Source: JAJFJD01 sp965228695 | GTDB taxonomy: Bacteria > Pseudomonadota > Alphaproteobacteria > UBA8366 | DNA: 64,000 nucleotides | NCBI GenBank assembly: GCA_965228695.1 | Contig: CBDDIB010000002.1 | Location: 496,001-560,000, forward strand | Direction of reading: 5' to 3' | Shown here: one piece after another, positions 16,235 to 25,500 of the stretch | Layout: each line of letters begins with the position of its first letter | How positions within the stretch are numbered: position 1 is the first letter of the stretch | Position numbers and translations under genes: made by a program | The notes under the pieces: model-generated | Told to the model about the DNA's origin: nothing | The model's database searches: none | Seen by the model: the letters and a program-made list of their open reading frames with translations, nothing else

Positions 16235-16265
16235 CAATGTTTTCGATACTTTTTGCATATCGTTG

Positions 16266-17216
16266 ATGGAGCTCCGCCACCTTCGTTATTTCGTCGCCGT
16301 CGCCGAGGAAGAACATGTCACGCGCGCGGCGGAACGTCTGGGCATACAGCAGCCGCCGTTGAGCCAGCAGCTGCGCGCCCTCGAGGACGAACTCGACGTG
16401 CAGCTCCTGCGGCGAAAGCCGCGGGGCGTGGAACTGACCGACGCCGGCCGCGCCTTCGCAGCGGACGCCCGCGGCGTCCTCGATCAGGTGGAGCGCGCGG
16501 TCGCCCGGGCGCAGCGGACCGCGCGCGGCCAACAAGGCGCCATTGTCCTGGGCTTCACGAGTTCGGCGCCTTTCCATCCTTTCGTGCCGAGGGAGATCAG
16601 CGAGTTTCGCGAAGCCAACCCGCTAGTTTCGATCTTGCTGGAGGAAGGCGGCACCAGCGATTTGGTCGAAGCCGTGCGGAGCGAACGGATGGACGCAGCC
16701 TTCATCCGGTCGCCGGTCATCGAGACCGAGGGACTCAGCATTCATCCCTTGTTCAACGAACGGATGCTGGCGGCACTGCCGCGTGCGCACCGGTTGGCCG
16801 GCGCGATGGACCGGCCGATCTCGCTGTCCGATCTCAGCGACGAGCCGTTGGTCCTGTACCGCCGCCGCACCGGACCGGGGCTCTACGACGCGATCATTGC
16901 CGCCTGCCACCGGGCCGGCTTCAATCCCAATATCGGACAAGAGGCGCCGCGCATCGTCTCCACGCTCAACTTGGTCGCGGCCGGGCTCGGCATCACGCTG
17001 GTGCCGGCGTCCTTGCGCCAGTCGCATATGGAAGGCGTGGTGTACCGGCCGATCAAACGCTCCGCCGGTCTGGCGGCACCGCTGAACTTGGTCTGCCGGT
17101 CGGTCGAGCATTCCGCCGCCGCACAGCGGTTCACCTTGCTCGTGCGTCGCGCGGCGCGGTCCTTGACGGCGGACGGCCGGTGGAAGAAACAAACGACCCG
17201 CAAGGTTATTCCATGA
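16266..17216 (+). CDS. LysR-family transcriptional regulator
   Basis: A 316-residue LysR-type regulator. Residues 1-60 form the winged helix-turn-helix (MELRHLRYFVAVAEEEHVTRAAERLGIQ contains the recognition region TRAAERLGI), followed by the linker helix and a periplasmic-binding-protein-like effector domain from about 90 (IVLGFTSSAPFHPFVP). The long open frame that runs upstream is antisense to aconitase, so ATG 16266 was chosen because it gives the canonical N-terminus. The C-terminal tail after residue 300 is basic. Effector unknown. It is divergent from acn and 49 bases upstream of the ZntB gene, so either could be its target. Confidence 0.9.
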   Translation: MELRHLRYFVAVAEEEHVTRAAERLGIQQPPLSQQLRALEDELDVQLLRRKPRGVELTDAGRAFAADARGVLDQVERAVARAQRTARGQQGAIVLGFTSSAPFHPFVPREISEFREANPLVSILLEEGGTSDLVEAVRSERMDAAFIRSPVIETEGLSIHPLFNERMLAALPRAHRLAGAMDRPISLSDLSDEPLVLYRRRTGPGLYDAIIAACHRAGFNPNIGQEAPRIVSTLNLVAAGLGITLVPASLRQSHMEGVVYRPIKRSAGLAAPLNLVCRSVEHSAAAQRFTLLVRRAARSLTADGRWKKQTTRKVIP

Positions 17217-17265
17217 GCGCCACCATGGATTGGACTGTAAACAGACATGCAGAAAGGAAACGCAG

Positions 17266-18243
17266 ATGTCCGAATCCGATGGATTGATCTGCGCGTATGA
17301 GCTGAATGAAACCGGCGGCGGCACGCTTTCCGAAAAGTGGGATGCGCTGCCATCCGCGGACAGCGGAAAGCCGGTCTGGATTCATCTGGACCGCGGCGGC
17401 GACCGAACGGCCGCGTGGCTGCGGAACGACAGCAGCCTGCGGCCCCTCATTCAGGAAGCCTTGGTGGCCGATGAGTCGCGCCCGCGCTGCACAGCCTATG
17501 ACGAGGGCGTGTTCCTGAACCTGCGTGGGCTCAACCTGAACCCGGGCTCGGAACCGGAGGACATGCTGTCAGTGCGCATCTGGATCGAGCCGACGCGCAT
17601 CATTACCGCCCGGCGGCGCCACCTGATGGCGATCCAGGACGTGCGGGATGCCATCGACCAAGGCAACGGACCCCAGAATGCCGGCGCCTTCGTGATCATG
17701 CTGGCGAACCGATTGACGGCCCGCATGGAGCCCTTGCTCGACGAGCTGCAGGATCGGTTGGACGGCCTCGAAGACACGGTGGTTTCCAACGTTCGGCGGG
17801 AATTGCGCAGCGAGCTTGCGCGCCTGCGGCGGCGGACCATCCTGCTGCGGCGCTACATCGGCCCGCAACGCGAAGCCCTGCGGGCGTTCGCAACGCTGGA
17901 TGTCGAGTGGCTGTCCGACCGGCAGCGCGACCGGATCAACGAAATCGCGGATCGCGTCACCCGGTATGTCGAGGATTTGGACGTCGTCCGCGACCGGGCA
18001 TCTATATTGCAGGACGAACTGACCAGCCTGCTTACCGAACGTATGGACCGGACCATCTATATCCTGTCCATCGTGACGGTCATCTTCCTCCCGTTGACGC
18101 TGGTGTCGGGGATGCTGGGCATGAATGTCGGCGGAATCCCCGGTGAAAAAACTCCGTGGGCCTTTGCGGTGTTATCCGGCGCCTTCGTCTTGATCGTCGC
18201 GGTGGAAGTCTGGATCGTGCGCAAGCTCAGATGGTGGGTGTAA
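17266..18243 (+). CDS. zntB: CorA-superfamily zinc transporter, ZntB type
   Basis: A 325-residue CorA-superfamily protein. A long acidic/helical cytoplasmic domain is followed by two C-terminal membrane helices, roughly 265-284 (YILSIVTVIFLPLTLVSG) and 298-318. The loop between them starts with the GMN signature (about 285-287) in GMNVGGIPG, the form seen in ZntB rather than the MPEL-type loop of CorA. ZntB moves zinc (reported as uptake or efflux depending on study). Start ATG 17266 has AAAGGA eight bases upstream. It is the next gene after lysR on the same strand, but with its own ribosome site. Metal specificity is by motif only. Confidence 0.88.
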   Translation: MSESDGLICAYELNETGGGTLSEKWDALPSADSGKPVWIHLDRGGDRTAAWLRNDSSLRPLIQEALVADESRPRCTAYDEGVFLNLRGLNLNPGSEPEDMLSVRIWIEPTRIITARRRHLMAIQDVRDAIDQGNGPQNAGAFVIMLANRLTARMEPLLDELQDRLDGLEDTVVSNVRRELRSELARLRRRTILLRRYIGPQREALRAFATLDVEWLSDRQRDRINEIADRVTRYVEDLDVVRDRASILQDELTSLLTERMDRTIYILSIVTVIFLPLTLVSGMLGMNVGGIPGEKTPWAFAVLSGAFVLIVAVEVWIVRKLRWWV

Positions 18244-18253
18244 CCGCGCCCGG

Positions 18254-19486
18254 TTATATGATCGAGCGTGCGGCGAGATCGTCCAAGGCGGTTGCATCGA
18301 GACCGAGCAGATCGGACAGGACTTCCCGCGTGTGAGTCCCGCTGGGGACCGCCGCGCCGGCATACCCGGTTTCCGCCCCGCTGAATTTAATCGGGAATCC
18401 CGCCGCCTTGAGTCCGGCCAACGGACCGAGGGTCGGATGGTCGACGGTCTCGATCATGCCCCGCGCCCTGAGATGCGGCCACCGCAGCAGATCATCGATC
18501 GTGTGCACATTGCTGGAAACGACGCCGGCATCGGTCAACCGCCCGACGGCATCATCGGTCGCCATTTCCCGGGTCCAGTCTCCGAGCAGCGCATCGACTT
18601 GGTCATTGTGTGCGACACGCCAGCTCATGCTGCCCCACGCTTCGTGGTCGACGAGATCCTCCCGTCCGATCACCCCGCAAATCGCCTGCCACATCGCGTC
18701 CGTGCCGCAACAGATCACCATCCAGCCGTCGCGCGTGGGATAGGTGTTGAACGGGGAGAACCGCATCACGCGATTGCCTTGCTGATACTCCATGCCGAGC
18801 GCCGGATAACAGTCGAGCGGCTCGTCGAACAGGAGCGAGAAAAGCACGTCGACCATCGATACGTCGACGAACTGACCGGTCCCGGTCGCGTGGCGGTGAT
18901 AGAGCGCGCCTAAAATGCCGGACAGCGCGAAGCCGGCGGAGATCGTATCGGCGAGCGGCGAGCCGGCCTTCGTCGGCGGGCCGCCCGGCTGCCCCGTGAT
19001 GCTCATCAATCCCGACATCGCCTGCGTCGTCACGTCGTATCCGCGGCGGCCGCTGTCGGGCCCGGTGCTGCCGTAGCCGGTAATCGAGCAGTAGACCAGC
19101 CGCGGGTTAGCCGCCTCGAGACGCGGCCAATCAATCTTCAGCCGCTCGGTCACCCCGACCGAGAAATTCTCCACCAGAACATCGGCTTTTTCGGCCAGCA
19201 TCAGGAACAGGGCGTACCCGTCGTCGGATTTGAGGTCGAGAGCGATCGACTTCTTAGCGCGGGACCGTTTTAGGAAAGCGATTCCGAGATCGCCGCCGTC
19301 GCATTTTTCGAGCGACGGACCATTCTTGCCGAAGAAAGCCGGCGCGTCCGACAGGGTATCGCCGGTTTTGGGGTTATCGACGCGAATCACTTCGGCGCCC
19401 ATTCCCGCAAGCAAAAGCGTAGTGTGCGGACCGGCCAGGAATTGCGACAGGTCCAGGACTCGGACGCCTTCGAGAATTCGGCTCAT
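18254..19486 (-). CDS. CaiB/BaiF family CoA-transferase
   Basis: A 410-residue class III CoA-transferase. The family opening VRVLDLSQFLAGP, the ENFSVGV block (106-112) and the catalytic aspartate D151 in RRGYDVTTQAMSG are present. Such enzymes move CoA between carboxylic acids through an aspartyl-CoA thioester. Substrate cannot be read from sequence; relatives act on formyl/oxalyl, carnitine, succinyl-citramalate or aromatic acids. It is convergent with zntB (gap 10 bases) and stands alone on its strand, with the kinase gene upstream separated by about 115 bases. A second member of the family is at 56706-57929. Confidence 0.9.
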   Translation of the reverse strand: MSRILEGVRVLDLSQFLAGPHTTLLLAGMGAEVIRVDNPKTGDTLSDAPAFFGKNGPSLEKCDGGDLGIAFLKRSRAKKSIALDLKSDDGYALFLMLAEKADVLVENFSVGVTERLKIDWPRLEAANPRLVYCSITGYGSTGPDSGRRGYDVTTQAMSGLMSITGQPGGPPTKAGSPLADTISAGFALSGILGALYHRHATGTGQFVDVSMVDVLFSLLFDEPLDCYPALGMEYQQGNRVMRFSPFNTYPTRDGWMVICCGTDAMWQAICGVIGREDLVDHEAWGSMSWRVAHNDQVDALLGDWTREMATDDAVGRLTDAGVVSSNVHTIDDLLRWPHLRARGMIETVDHPTLGPLAGLKAAGFPIKFSGAETGYAGAAVPSGTHTREVLSDLLGLDATALDDLAARSII

Positions 19487-19602
19487 GGAAATGGCTTCGC
19501 GTTGTGGCTGGGGAAGGTCCGGGCCGCCGCATGCGGCCGTGACCGCACTCTACCCGCAAACCACCGGTGGACAACAGACCGCTGGCGACGTCGTACCGTG
19601 GT

Positions 19603-20673
19603 CTATGCGGTAGACGACAGATCGCCGGACTGAACCACCCGTGCCGACGGCAGGCGGATCGTGACCGTCGTGCCGTGCCCCACCGTGCTTTGGAGATCGA
19701 GCGACCCGCCATGCAGCTCGACCAACGTCTTTGCTAGCGGCAACCCGAGACCCGTGCCACCCTGTTGGCGGGTGAATACGTTGCCGATTCGCCCGAAATG
19801 CGACAGGGCTTTCGGAATATCCTCGGGCGCTATCCCCACCCCGGTATCAAGAACCTGAATCACGAACCCGCCGTCTTCGCTGTTCCAGGCTTTCACCCGC
19901 ACGCGACCGCGCGGCGGGGTGAACTTTATCGCGTTACTCAAAAGATTGAGCAGGATTTGCTGAAGCTTGCGGGGATCGGCCCGCAGCATCGGCAGCCGGT
20001 CGGGAAGATCGGTCTCTACCTTGAGCGACCGTTTCGCCGCCGTTTGTCCGATCAGGCGGACCGCCGATGCCACGATCGTCGAGATCTCGACAATCTCGTC
20101 GGCAATGTCCGCGGCCCCCGCCTCGACCATCGACAGGTCGAGGATGTCATTCACCAGGTTGAGAAGGTGAAGACCGCTTTCGTGGATCTTTTCCGCATAG
20201 TCGCCGTAGGAGGCCGTTCCGACCGGCCCCAATCGCTCGTCCTTGATGACTTCGGAGAACCCGATAATGGCGTTCAAGGGTGTCCGCAGCTCATGGCTCA
20301 TATTGGCGAGGAATTCGGATTTGGCGCGGCTGGCCCGTTCCGCGTCGCCTTTCGCTTCGGCGAGGCTTTCCGTGGTGTTCTCGAGTATCTCGACATTGGC
20401 GGCCAGCTTTCGGGTCAACCGGGCCTCCTGCCGCCAACGCCGCCAGGAATACCATCCCGCCGCGGCCATCAGCGCCGGGACGGCCGCGATCCATTCGTCG
20501 ACCTCGAGATGTTCGACGTCGCGCGTGAGACGGAAGAAATGTTCGACGAAATCGAATGTGACGAAAGAGAAGACGATCAGGACAAAGAAAAGCGAAGCCA
20601 GGACCAGATCACGATTGGCCAGCTTTCGAAACCGTCCGGCGTTCCGGAAATGGGTGTTTCCGCTCTTCTGCAT
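19603..20673 (-). CDS. Membrane-bound sensor histidine kinase
   Basis: A 356-residue kinase with two membrane helices near 23-40 (LVLASLFFVLIVFSFVTF) and 62-76, a short coiled linker, the HisKA domain with His127 (NMSHELRTPLN), and the ATPase domain carrying NLLSNAIKF, DTGVGIAPED and GGTGLGLPLAKTLVELHGG. The part between the helices is only about 20 residues, so it probably senses within the membrane or cytoplasm. No response regulator is adjacent. HisKA and ATPase sequences resemble PleC/DivJ-type alphaproteobacterial kinases, which fits the CtrA-like site 53 bases upstream, but that link is tentative. Confidence 0.92.
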   Translation of the reverse strand: MQKSGNTHFRNAGRFRKLANRDLVLASLFFVLIVFSFVTFDFVEHFFRLTRDVEHLEVDEWIAAVPALMAAAGWYSWRRWRQEARLTRKLAANVEILENTTESLAEAKGDAERASRAKSEFLANMSHELRTPLNAIIGFSEVIKDERLGPVGTASYGDYAEKIHESGLHLLNLVNDILDLSMVEAGAADIADEIVEISTIVASAVRLIGQTAAKRSLKVETDLPDRLPMLRADPRKLQQILLNLLSNAIKFTPPRGRVRVKAWNSEDGGFVIQVLDTGVGIAPEDIPKALSHFGRIGNVFTRQQGGTGLGLPLAKTLVELHGGSLDLQSTVGHGTTVTIRLPSARVVQSGDLSSTA

Positions 20674-20725
20674 CGATTCTATCGGTTGCTTTCCGGGGTT
20701 TGTCTAAAATTTTACGGGTATTTCG

Positions 20726-20740
20726 TTTAGTAATGCTTAA
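20726..20740 (-). promoter_or_regulatory. Imperfect CtrA-type box upstream of the histidine kinase
   Basis: TTTA-N7-TTAA differs from the CtrA consensus TTAA-N7-TTAA by one base. It lies 53 bases before the kinase start in an AT-rich patch. By itself weak, but a perfect box exists elsewhere in the window. Confidence 0.3.
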
Positions 20741-20867
20741 AGAATGAGCATCTCCCGATCGCCGAAACTTGCCTGAAAACGGCGTTTCGCCGATGCTAAT
20801 GGCACAATGGCGGCACCCCCGGATGAAACGCTCCGGCGCGCCGCCTCAAGGGAAGGAGACCCGAGCA

Positions 20868-22583
20868 GTGACCGACACATCCACACTCGTCATTCGCGGT
20901 GGCACGATTTACGACGGTTCCGGCGGAGACCCCTATGATGCGGATCTCCGGGTCGAAGACGGCCGCATCGCCGAAATTGGGCCAAATCTGCCGAAAGGCG
21001 AGGAGGAAATCGATGCCCGGGGCCATATGGTGACGCCCGGCTTCGTCGACCTGCACACTCATTACGATGCGCAGGTGACCTGGTCGAACCACATCACGCC
21101 ATCGTCCTGGAATGGGGTCACCACGGCGATGATCGGCAATTGCGGCGTCGGCTTCGCCCCCTGCCTGCCGGAACAGCGCGACATGCTGGTCAAGCTGATG
21201 GAAGGCGTCGAGGATATCCCCGAAGTCGTCCTCACCGACGGCCTGCCCTGGAATTGGGAAACCTTCGAAGACTATCTCGATACGCTGGACGCCCGGCACT
21301 ACGACTTGGATGTGGTAACCCAGGTGCCCCATGCGGCCTTGCGCGTCTATGTCATGGGCGAGCGCGGCGTGAACCGGGAACCGGCGAATGCCGACGACCG
21401 GGCCAAGATGGCGCAGTTGGCGGCCGCGGGAATCAAGGCGGGCGCGCTGGGATTCTCGACCTCGCGGACATTGAATCACCAAACACTCGCCGGAGAGGCG
21501 ATTCCGACCCTGGAGGCCGAGGAAGCCGAACTGTCCGACATCGCGGGCGCGATCAACGGCGTCGGTTCCGGGTGGATGCAGGTCATTTCCGATTTCAACG
21601 AGTCGGACGAAGAATTCGCGATGCTGCGCCGGATCGCCAAACGCGCGGGACGGCCGTTGTCGATCACCGTGCTGCAGCGGGACCGCAACCCCGAATGGTG
21701 GCGCGACATCATGGGCCAGATCAGCGCGGCCAACGAGGACGGCGCCAAGATCGTCGGCCAGGTATTGCCGCGGGCGACCGGTACTGTGATGAGCTTCGAG
21801 ATTTCGCAGAACCCGTTCGCCGGCCGGCCGAGTTGGGACAAGATCGCCGGCCTACCCTTGGCGCAAAAGCTCGCCATTTTACGGCAGCCGGATTTCCGGG
21901 CGCAGATCATGTCGGAAACCTGTCCGGACGAGAAGCTGGCCAACCGCGTTTCCAACTTTGACCGTATCTTCCCGCTGGGCGATCCGCCCAACTACGAACC
22001 GGAACCGGAACAGAGTATTGCGGCGCTCGCCGCCCGCACGGGACGGGATCCGGCGGATGTCGCCTATGACATGTTGCTGGAGAACGACGGCAAGACCTTC
22101 CTCTACAGGCCAATCAGCAACTATACCTATTTCAACCTCGATACCGTCCGAGACATGATGCAGCATCCGAACACGCTGGTCGGACTCGGCGACGGCGGGG
22201 CGCATGTCGGGATCATCTGCGACGCCAGCGCAATCAGTTACCTGCTGACCCACTGGACCCGTGATCGAAACCGCGGCGATACCGTGCCGCTGCCCTGGGC
22301 AATCAAGCGCCTGACCCACGACAACGCGGCAACGATCGGATTGAACGATCGGGGGTTACTGGAACCCGGCCGCAAGGCCGACATCAATGTCATCGATTAT
22401 GACAAGCTGAATCTACGCGCGCCCGAGGTAGTCTACGACCTGCCGGCCGGCGGCCGCCGGCTGATCCAGAAGACCGACGGCTACGCCGCGACGATCGTCG
22501 CCGGCAAAACGGTTTATCGGGACGGCGAGGCGACCGGCGAGTTGCCCGGACGGTTGGTGCGCGGGATGAAGGGCGCGGCGTAA
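20868..22583 (+). CDS. N-acyl-D-amino-acid deacylase-like amidohydrolase
   Basis: A 571-residue amidohydrolase of the D-aminoacylase family (COG3653). It shows the metal motif DLHTHYDAQ, the GNCGVGFAPC segment whose cysteine corresponds to the zinc-binding cysteine of D-aminoacylase, and LGDGGAHVG with the late aspartate. Where D-aminoacylases place their other zinc-binding histidines this protein reads VLQRD and GQVLPR, so those ligands appear to be replaced and substrate may differ. GTG 20868 was chosen because AAGGAG stands about eight bases upstream and the product then begins directly with the beta-sandwich (TLVIRGGTIYDGSGG). It is convergent with the helicase gene. Confidence 0.85.
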   Translation: MTDTSTLVIRGGTIYDGSGGDPYDADLRVEDGRIAEIGPNLPKGEEEIDARGHMVTPGFVDLHTHYDAQVTWSNHITPSSWNGVTTAMIGNCGVGFAPCLPEQRDMLVKLMEGVEDIPEVVLTDGLPWNWETFEDYLDTLDARHYDLDVVTQVPHAALRVYVMGERGVNREPANADDRAKMAQLAAAGIKAGALGFSTSRTLNHQTLAGEAIPTLEAEEAELSDIAGAINGVGSGWMQVISDFNESDEEFAMLRRIAKRAGRPLSITVLQRDRNPEWWRDIMGQISAANEDGAKIVGQVLPRATGTVMSFEISQNPFAGRPSWDKIAGLPLAQKLAILRQPDFRAQIMSETCPDEKLANRVSNFDRIFPLGDPPNYEPEPEQSIAALAARTGRDPADVAYDMLLENDGKTFLYRPISNYTYFNLDTVRDMMQHPNTLVGLGDGGAHVGIICDASAISYLLTHWTRDRNRGDTVPLPWAIKRLTHDNAATIGLNDRGLLEPGRKADINVIDYDKLNLRAPEVVYDLPAGGRRLIQKTDGYAATIVAGKTVYRDGEATGELPGRLVRGMKGAA

Positions 22584-22601
22584 CCGCCGGACCGCAGCGG
22601 C

Positions 22602-23999
22602 TTAGGCGGCGCGGCGCCGGCGGCGGCGATTGGGCCGGCCACTCCGTTTCGCCCCGGGCTGAGCCGAACCCGGCTGAGCCGCACCGGATTGATTCGCTCC
22701 GGATGAGGGCGATTGCGCGGAGCTGCGTTTCTGGCCCTGCGGTTTCGAAGACTTCGGCTTCGATTTCTTGTGTTTCGCCCGCCACGGCTTGCCGGCCCCC
22801 GGCTTCCGAGTTCCTTGCTTGCGAGCCCCTGGCTTCCCGGCTCCCGGCCGGTCCTGATTTGCCGGCTGCGGCGCATCGCCGACCACCGTCAACGGCCGCT
22901 TGATCAACCGTTCGATGTCGCAAAGGTAGTCCCGCTCGCTGGGGTCGCAGAAGGATATCGCGACGCCGCTGGCCCCGGCGCGCGCCGTCCGGCCGATGCG
23001 ATGGACGTAACTCTCCGCATCGCGCGGCAGGTCGTAGTTGATCACGTGCGATACGTCGTCGACATCAATGCCGCGCGACACGATGTCGGTCGCGACCAAA
23101 ACACGCGACCGGCCCTTCCGGAAACTGTCGAGCGCCTTCTCGCGCGCGCCCTGCGTCTTGTCGCCGTGGATCGCCACGCTCTGCACGCCGGTCGCCGCGA
23201 TCTGCTTGGACAGGCGGTCGGCGCCCCGCTTCGTGCGGGTGAAGACGATGACGCTGGCCAGCGCCGAATCCTCGAGCAAGGCGGTCAGCAGCTTGCGCTT
23301 GCCGCGCCCGTCCGCGTGATAGACGCATTGGTCGATGCGGTCCACCGCGACGGTTTTGGCCGCGATTTCAACCCGCACCGGGTCGGTCAGAATGTCGCTC
23401 GCCAGGCGCGCGACATCGCGCGGCATCGTGGCGGAGAAAAGCATCGACTGGCGCGTATCGGGCAGTTGATCGATGATCTTCCGGACGTCCCGGATGAAAC
23501 CCATGTCGAGCATACGGTCGGCTTCGTCGAGCACCAGATGCCGGGCCCGGCGCAAGTCGACACGGCGCTGTTCCACCAGATCGAGGAGCCGGCCCGGCGT
23601 CGCGATCAGAATATCGACGCCGCGCTGCATCGCCTTGGCCTGCATCCGCTGGCTGACGCCACCCATCACGACGGCATGGCGCAACCCGCCGCCGCGGCCG
23701 TAGGTCTTGACGCTATCGGCGATCTGGGTGGCCAGTTCCCGGGTCGGCGCGAGGATAAGGGCGCGGGCGACGCGCGGCATCAGATGCCGGCGGTCCTCGC
23801 CGAGCTGCTGCAGCAACGGCAGGACGAAGGCCGCGGTCTTGCCGGTGCCCGTCTGAGCAATACCGAGCAGATCCTTGCCATCGAGAAGGGTCGGAATGGC
23901 CTGCGCCTGGATCGGCGTCGGCGTATGGTAATTCGCGTCCGAAAGGGCACGCAACACGCTTTCGGAAAGCCCGAGAGCGGAAAATGTAGAAGTCGCCAA
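22602..23999 (-). CDS. rhlE: DEAD-box RNA helicase, RhlE subfamily
   Basis: A 465-residue DEAD-box helicase. Motifs in order: Q-motif TPTPIQAQAIP, AQTGTGKT (I), APTRELA (Ia), TPGRLLDL (Ib), DEAD (II), SATMP (III), FTRTKRGAD (IV), ATDIVSRGIDVDDV (V) and HRIGRTARAG (VI). After about residue 370 the protein becomes a low-complexity tail with repeated GAGKPGARKQGTRKPG-like and Ser/Gln/Pro stretches ending RPNRRRRRRAA, suited to RNA binding. TTG 23999 was chosen: AAGGAG stands seven bases upstream and the product starts ATSTFSALGLS, as RhlE proteins do. It probably helps ribosome assembly and RNA turnover in the cold. The roughly 260-base leader may carry its regulation. Confidence 0.93.
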   Translation of the reverse strand: MATSTFSALGLSESVLRALSDANYHTPTPIQAQAIPTLLDGKDLLGIAQTGTGKTAAFVLPLLQQLGEDRRHLMPRVARALILAPTRELATQIADSVKTYGRGGGLRHAVVMGGVSQRMQAKAMQRGVDILIATPGRLLDLVEQRRVDLRRARHLVLDEADRMLDMGFIRDVRKIIDQLPDTRQSMLFSATMPRDVARLASDILTDPVRVEIAAKTVAVDRIDQCVYHADGRGKRKLLTALLEDSALASVIVFTRTKRGADRLSKQIAATGVQSVAIHGDKTQGAREKALDSFRKGRSRVLVATDIVSRGIDVDDVSHVINYDLPRDAESYVHRIGRTARAGASGVAISFCDPSERDYLCDIERLIKRPLTVVGDAPQPANQDRPGAGKPGARKQGTRKPGAGKPWRAKHKKSKPKSSKPQGQKRSSAQSPSSGANQSGAAQPGSAQPGAKRSGRPNRRRRRRAA

Positions 24000-24261
24000 A
24001 AGAATAGTCTCCTTGTGCGCCGCGTCCGGGCCGGTCGGTATCGGCCTCATCGACGGTCGGCGTGTCGCCTGTCCCCACGCGCACTGGAGTTAGCGGAATG
24101 TCGAAAAGCGGTCTCGAAATGATAACCGCCCGATAAAACCGGACGAATCGCGCAATCGCGAGAGTACCGCGCCCGGTAGATGGGGCTTTCCAGGCGATAA
24201 GTCAAGCACTACCAAAGGGGATGCGGCGGCCCGTCCGGACAGGGCGGATTGGAAAACCGCA

Positions 24262-24429
24262 TCAGCCGCCGAACAGCGACCGGAAGAAGCCGCCGGACTT
24301 CCCCTGTTCATGGATATAGGCGGCGACGGTCGTGTTGTCCTGATGCGGCAAATTCTTGGCCTCGACCGCGTTCAGCAGCGCATCGACGACCGCCTTGGCG
24401 CCCGCCGCCCGGTGACGCCGGCGTTCGCC
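24262..24429 (-). pseudogene. C-terminal remnant of a PP2C-type protein phosphatase
   Basis: On the minus strand 55 codons with no usable start run from just after an in-frame TAA (24430-24432) to TGA 24262. The reading includes AKAVVDALLNAVEAK, then NLPHQDNTTVAAYIHEQ and a tail GGFFRSLFGG. QDNTTV with a preceding helix is how the last part of PP2C Ser/Thr phosphatases ends (D-N followed by a beta strand). There is no N-terminal domain: upstream sequence is the promoter of the FHA gene. FHA proteins and PP2C phosphatases commonly sit together, so this looks like a truncated partner of the neighbouring FHA gene. The identification is from memory of the motif and the fragment is short. Confidence 0.45.
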
Positions 24430-24494
24430 TTAAGTCGACTGTACCATATCGTTTTTTGTTCATGCCGGGGTTTCAAGCATTCGAAGGTCACGTC

Positions 24495-24500
24495 TATAAT
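24495..24500 (+). promoter_or_regulatory. Candidate -10 element of the FHA gene
   Basis: A perfect TATAAT lies 33 bases before GTG 24534, in an AT-rich stretch; a poor -35-like TTCAAG stands 17 bases upstream. If real, transcription would start near 24507, which excludes the upstream in-frame ATG at 24462 as the start of the FHA protein. Confidence 0.4.
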
Positions 24501-24533
24501 CCAATCCGCGAAACGCGAACAGGGCTCGAATCA

Positions 24534-25466
24534 GTGGGGAAAGTTACGGCATCCGTGCGCGGCAGGGTGGCCTTATTATTTGTGGTCTTCGGGTTTTGGT
24601 TATATCCCCTCGGCGGCGCGGCGGCGCAAACGAATATTGCGGGAGTCTTGCGAACCTTGGTCTTCGACGACCAAGAGCAGGTCGATCAAGGCCCGGCTTT
24701 CCACAGTGATGGCGACGTCTCCGTGGCGACGGCTGACCGCCTTCTGCGGCGGCAGGACAGGATTCCCGCGCTCGGCGGCGACGAGGGCGTTAGGGCATCG
24801 GTCGCGACGCGAGACGACAAGGCCGAAGCCGACTCTAAAGACGACGAGGCCGCAAGCGCTAAGTCGGCGACGGCCGAGAAGCAGAAGGAGAAGGCCGAGA
24901 GCGAAACTGACCGGGTCAAACCGGACACGGCGAAGGCGGTGGACGACCGCAGCAAACGCGTGGACGAAAAAACCATGGCGCTCAAAATCGAGCGGGAACA
25001 ACGCAAGCGTTATATGATCTACGGCGGCATCGCGGTATCGGCGCTTCTGATCCTGTCCTTCTTGCTCTGGTCTACACGGAAACGCGACCTGCGAAACGCC
25101 GAAGCGCAGGTCGACGCCGCCAACGCCGACGTCAACGATTGCCTACTGGAAGGAACCGATGCGGCGGGCGGGCTGTTGACGCTGCGAGTATCCGGCCGGG
25201 ACCTGATGAAATCGGCCAACGGCATAATCTTCGGCGGTAATCCGGACATGGCGGATGTGGTGATTGCCGATGATTCGGTCAGCCGCCGCCATGCGCGTTT
25301 CGTATTGCGTGACAACCGATTGTATCTGGAAGATTTGGAATCCGCCGGCGGAACGCGCGTCAATGGCGAGGCGCTCGACGCGGAGGGCGGCCCGTCTGTC
25401 GTTGCCACCGGCGACGTGATCGAATTGGGCGGCGTCAAACTGACTCTGAAGATCCTGGAGAGATAG
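24534..25466 (+). CDS. Secreted/membrane FHA-domain protein
   Basis: A 310-residue protein with a signal peptide (VTASVRGRVALLFVVFGFWL, cleavage near GGAAAQ), a charged Lys/Asp/Glu-rich linker (about 95-155), one membrane helix near 160-178 (YMIYGGIAVSALLILSFLLW, then TRKR), and a C-terminal FHA domain from about 213. The FHA signature is FGGNPDMADVVIADDSVSRRHARF with G, S and H in place, though the first conserved arginine is replaced by glycine. With the charged TRKR after the helix the FHA domain should be cytoplasmic and bind phospho-Thr. GTG 24534 was picked from the promoter position and signal peptide. A PP2C remnant lies just upstream on the other strand. Confidence 0.75.
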   Translation: MGKVTASVRGRVALLFVVFGFWLYPLGGAAAQTNIAGVLRTLVFDDQEQVDQGPAFHSDGDVSVATADRLLRRQDRIPALGGDEGVRASVATRDDKAEADSKDDEAASAKSATAEKQKEKAESETDRVKPDTAKAVDDRSKRVDEKTMALKIEREQRKRYMIYGGIAVSALLILSFLLWSTRKRDLRNAEAQVDAANADVNDCLLEGTDAAGGLLTLRVSGRDLMKSANGIIFGGNPDMADVVIADDSVSRRHARFVLRDNRLYLEDLESAGGTRVNGEALDAEGGPSVVATGDVIELGGVKLTLKILER

Positions 25467-25500
25467 CCGTCGCGAACCGCAGATTCATATCCCGATACGC

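Noticed and set aside
14124..16265. A 1030-codon plus-strand frame running into lysR
   Set aside because: The portion before 16266 is antisense to aconitase and is composition-driven; only the LysR part has a family match.
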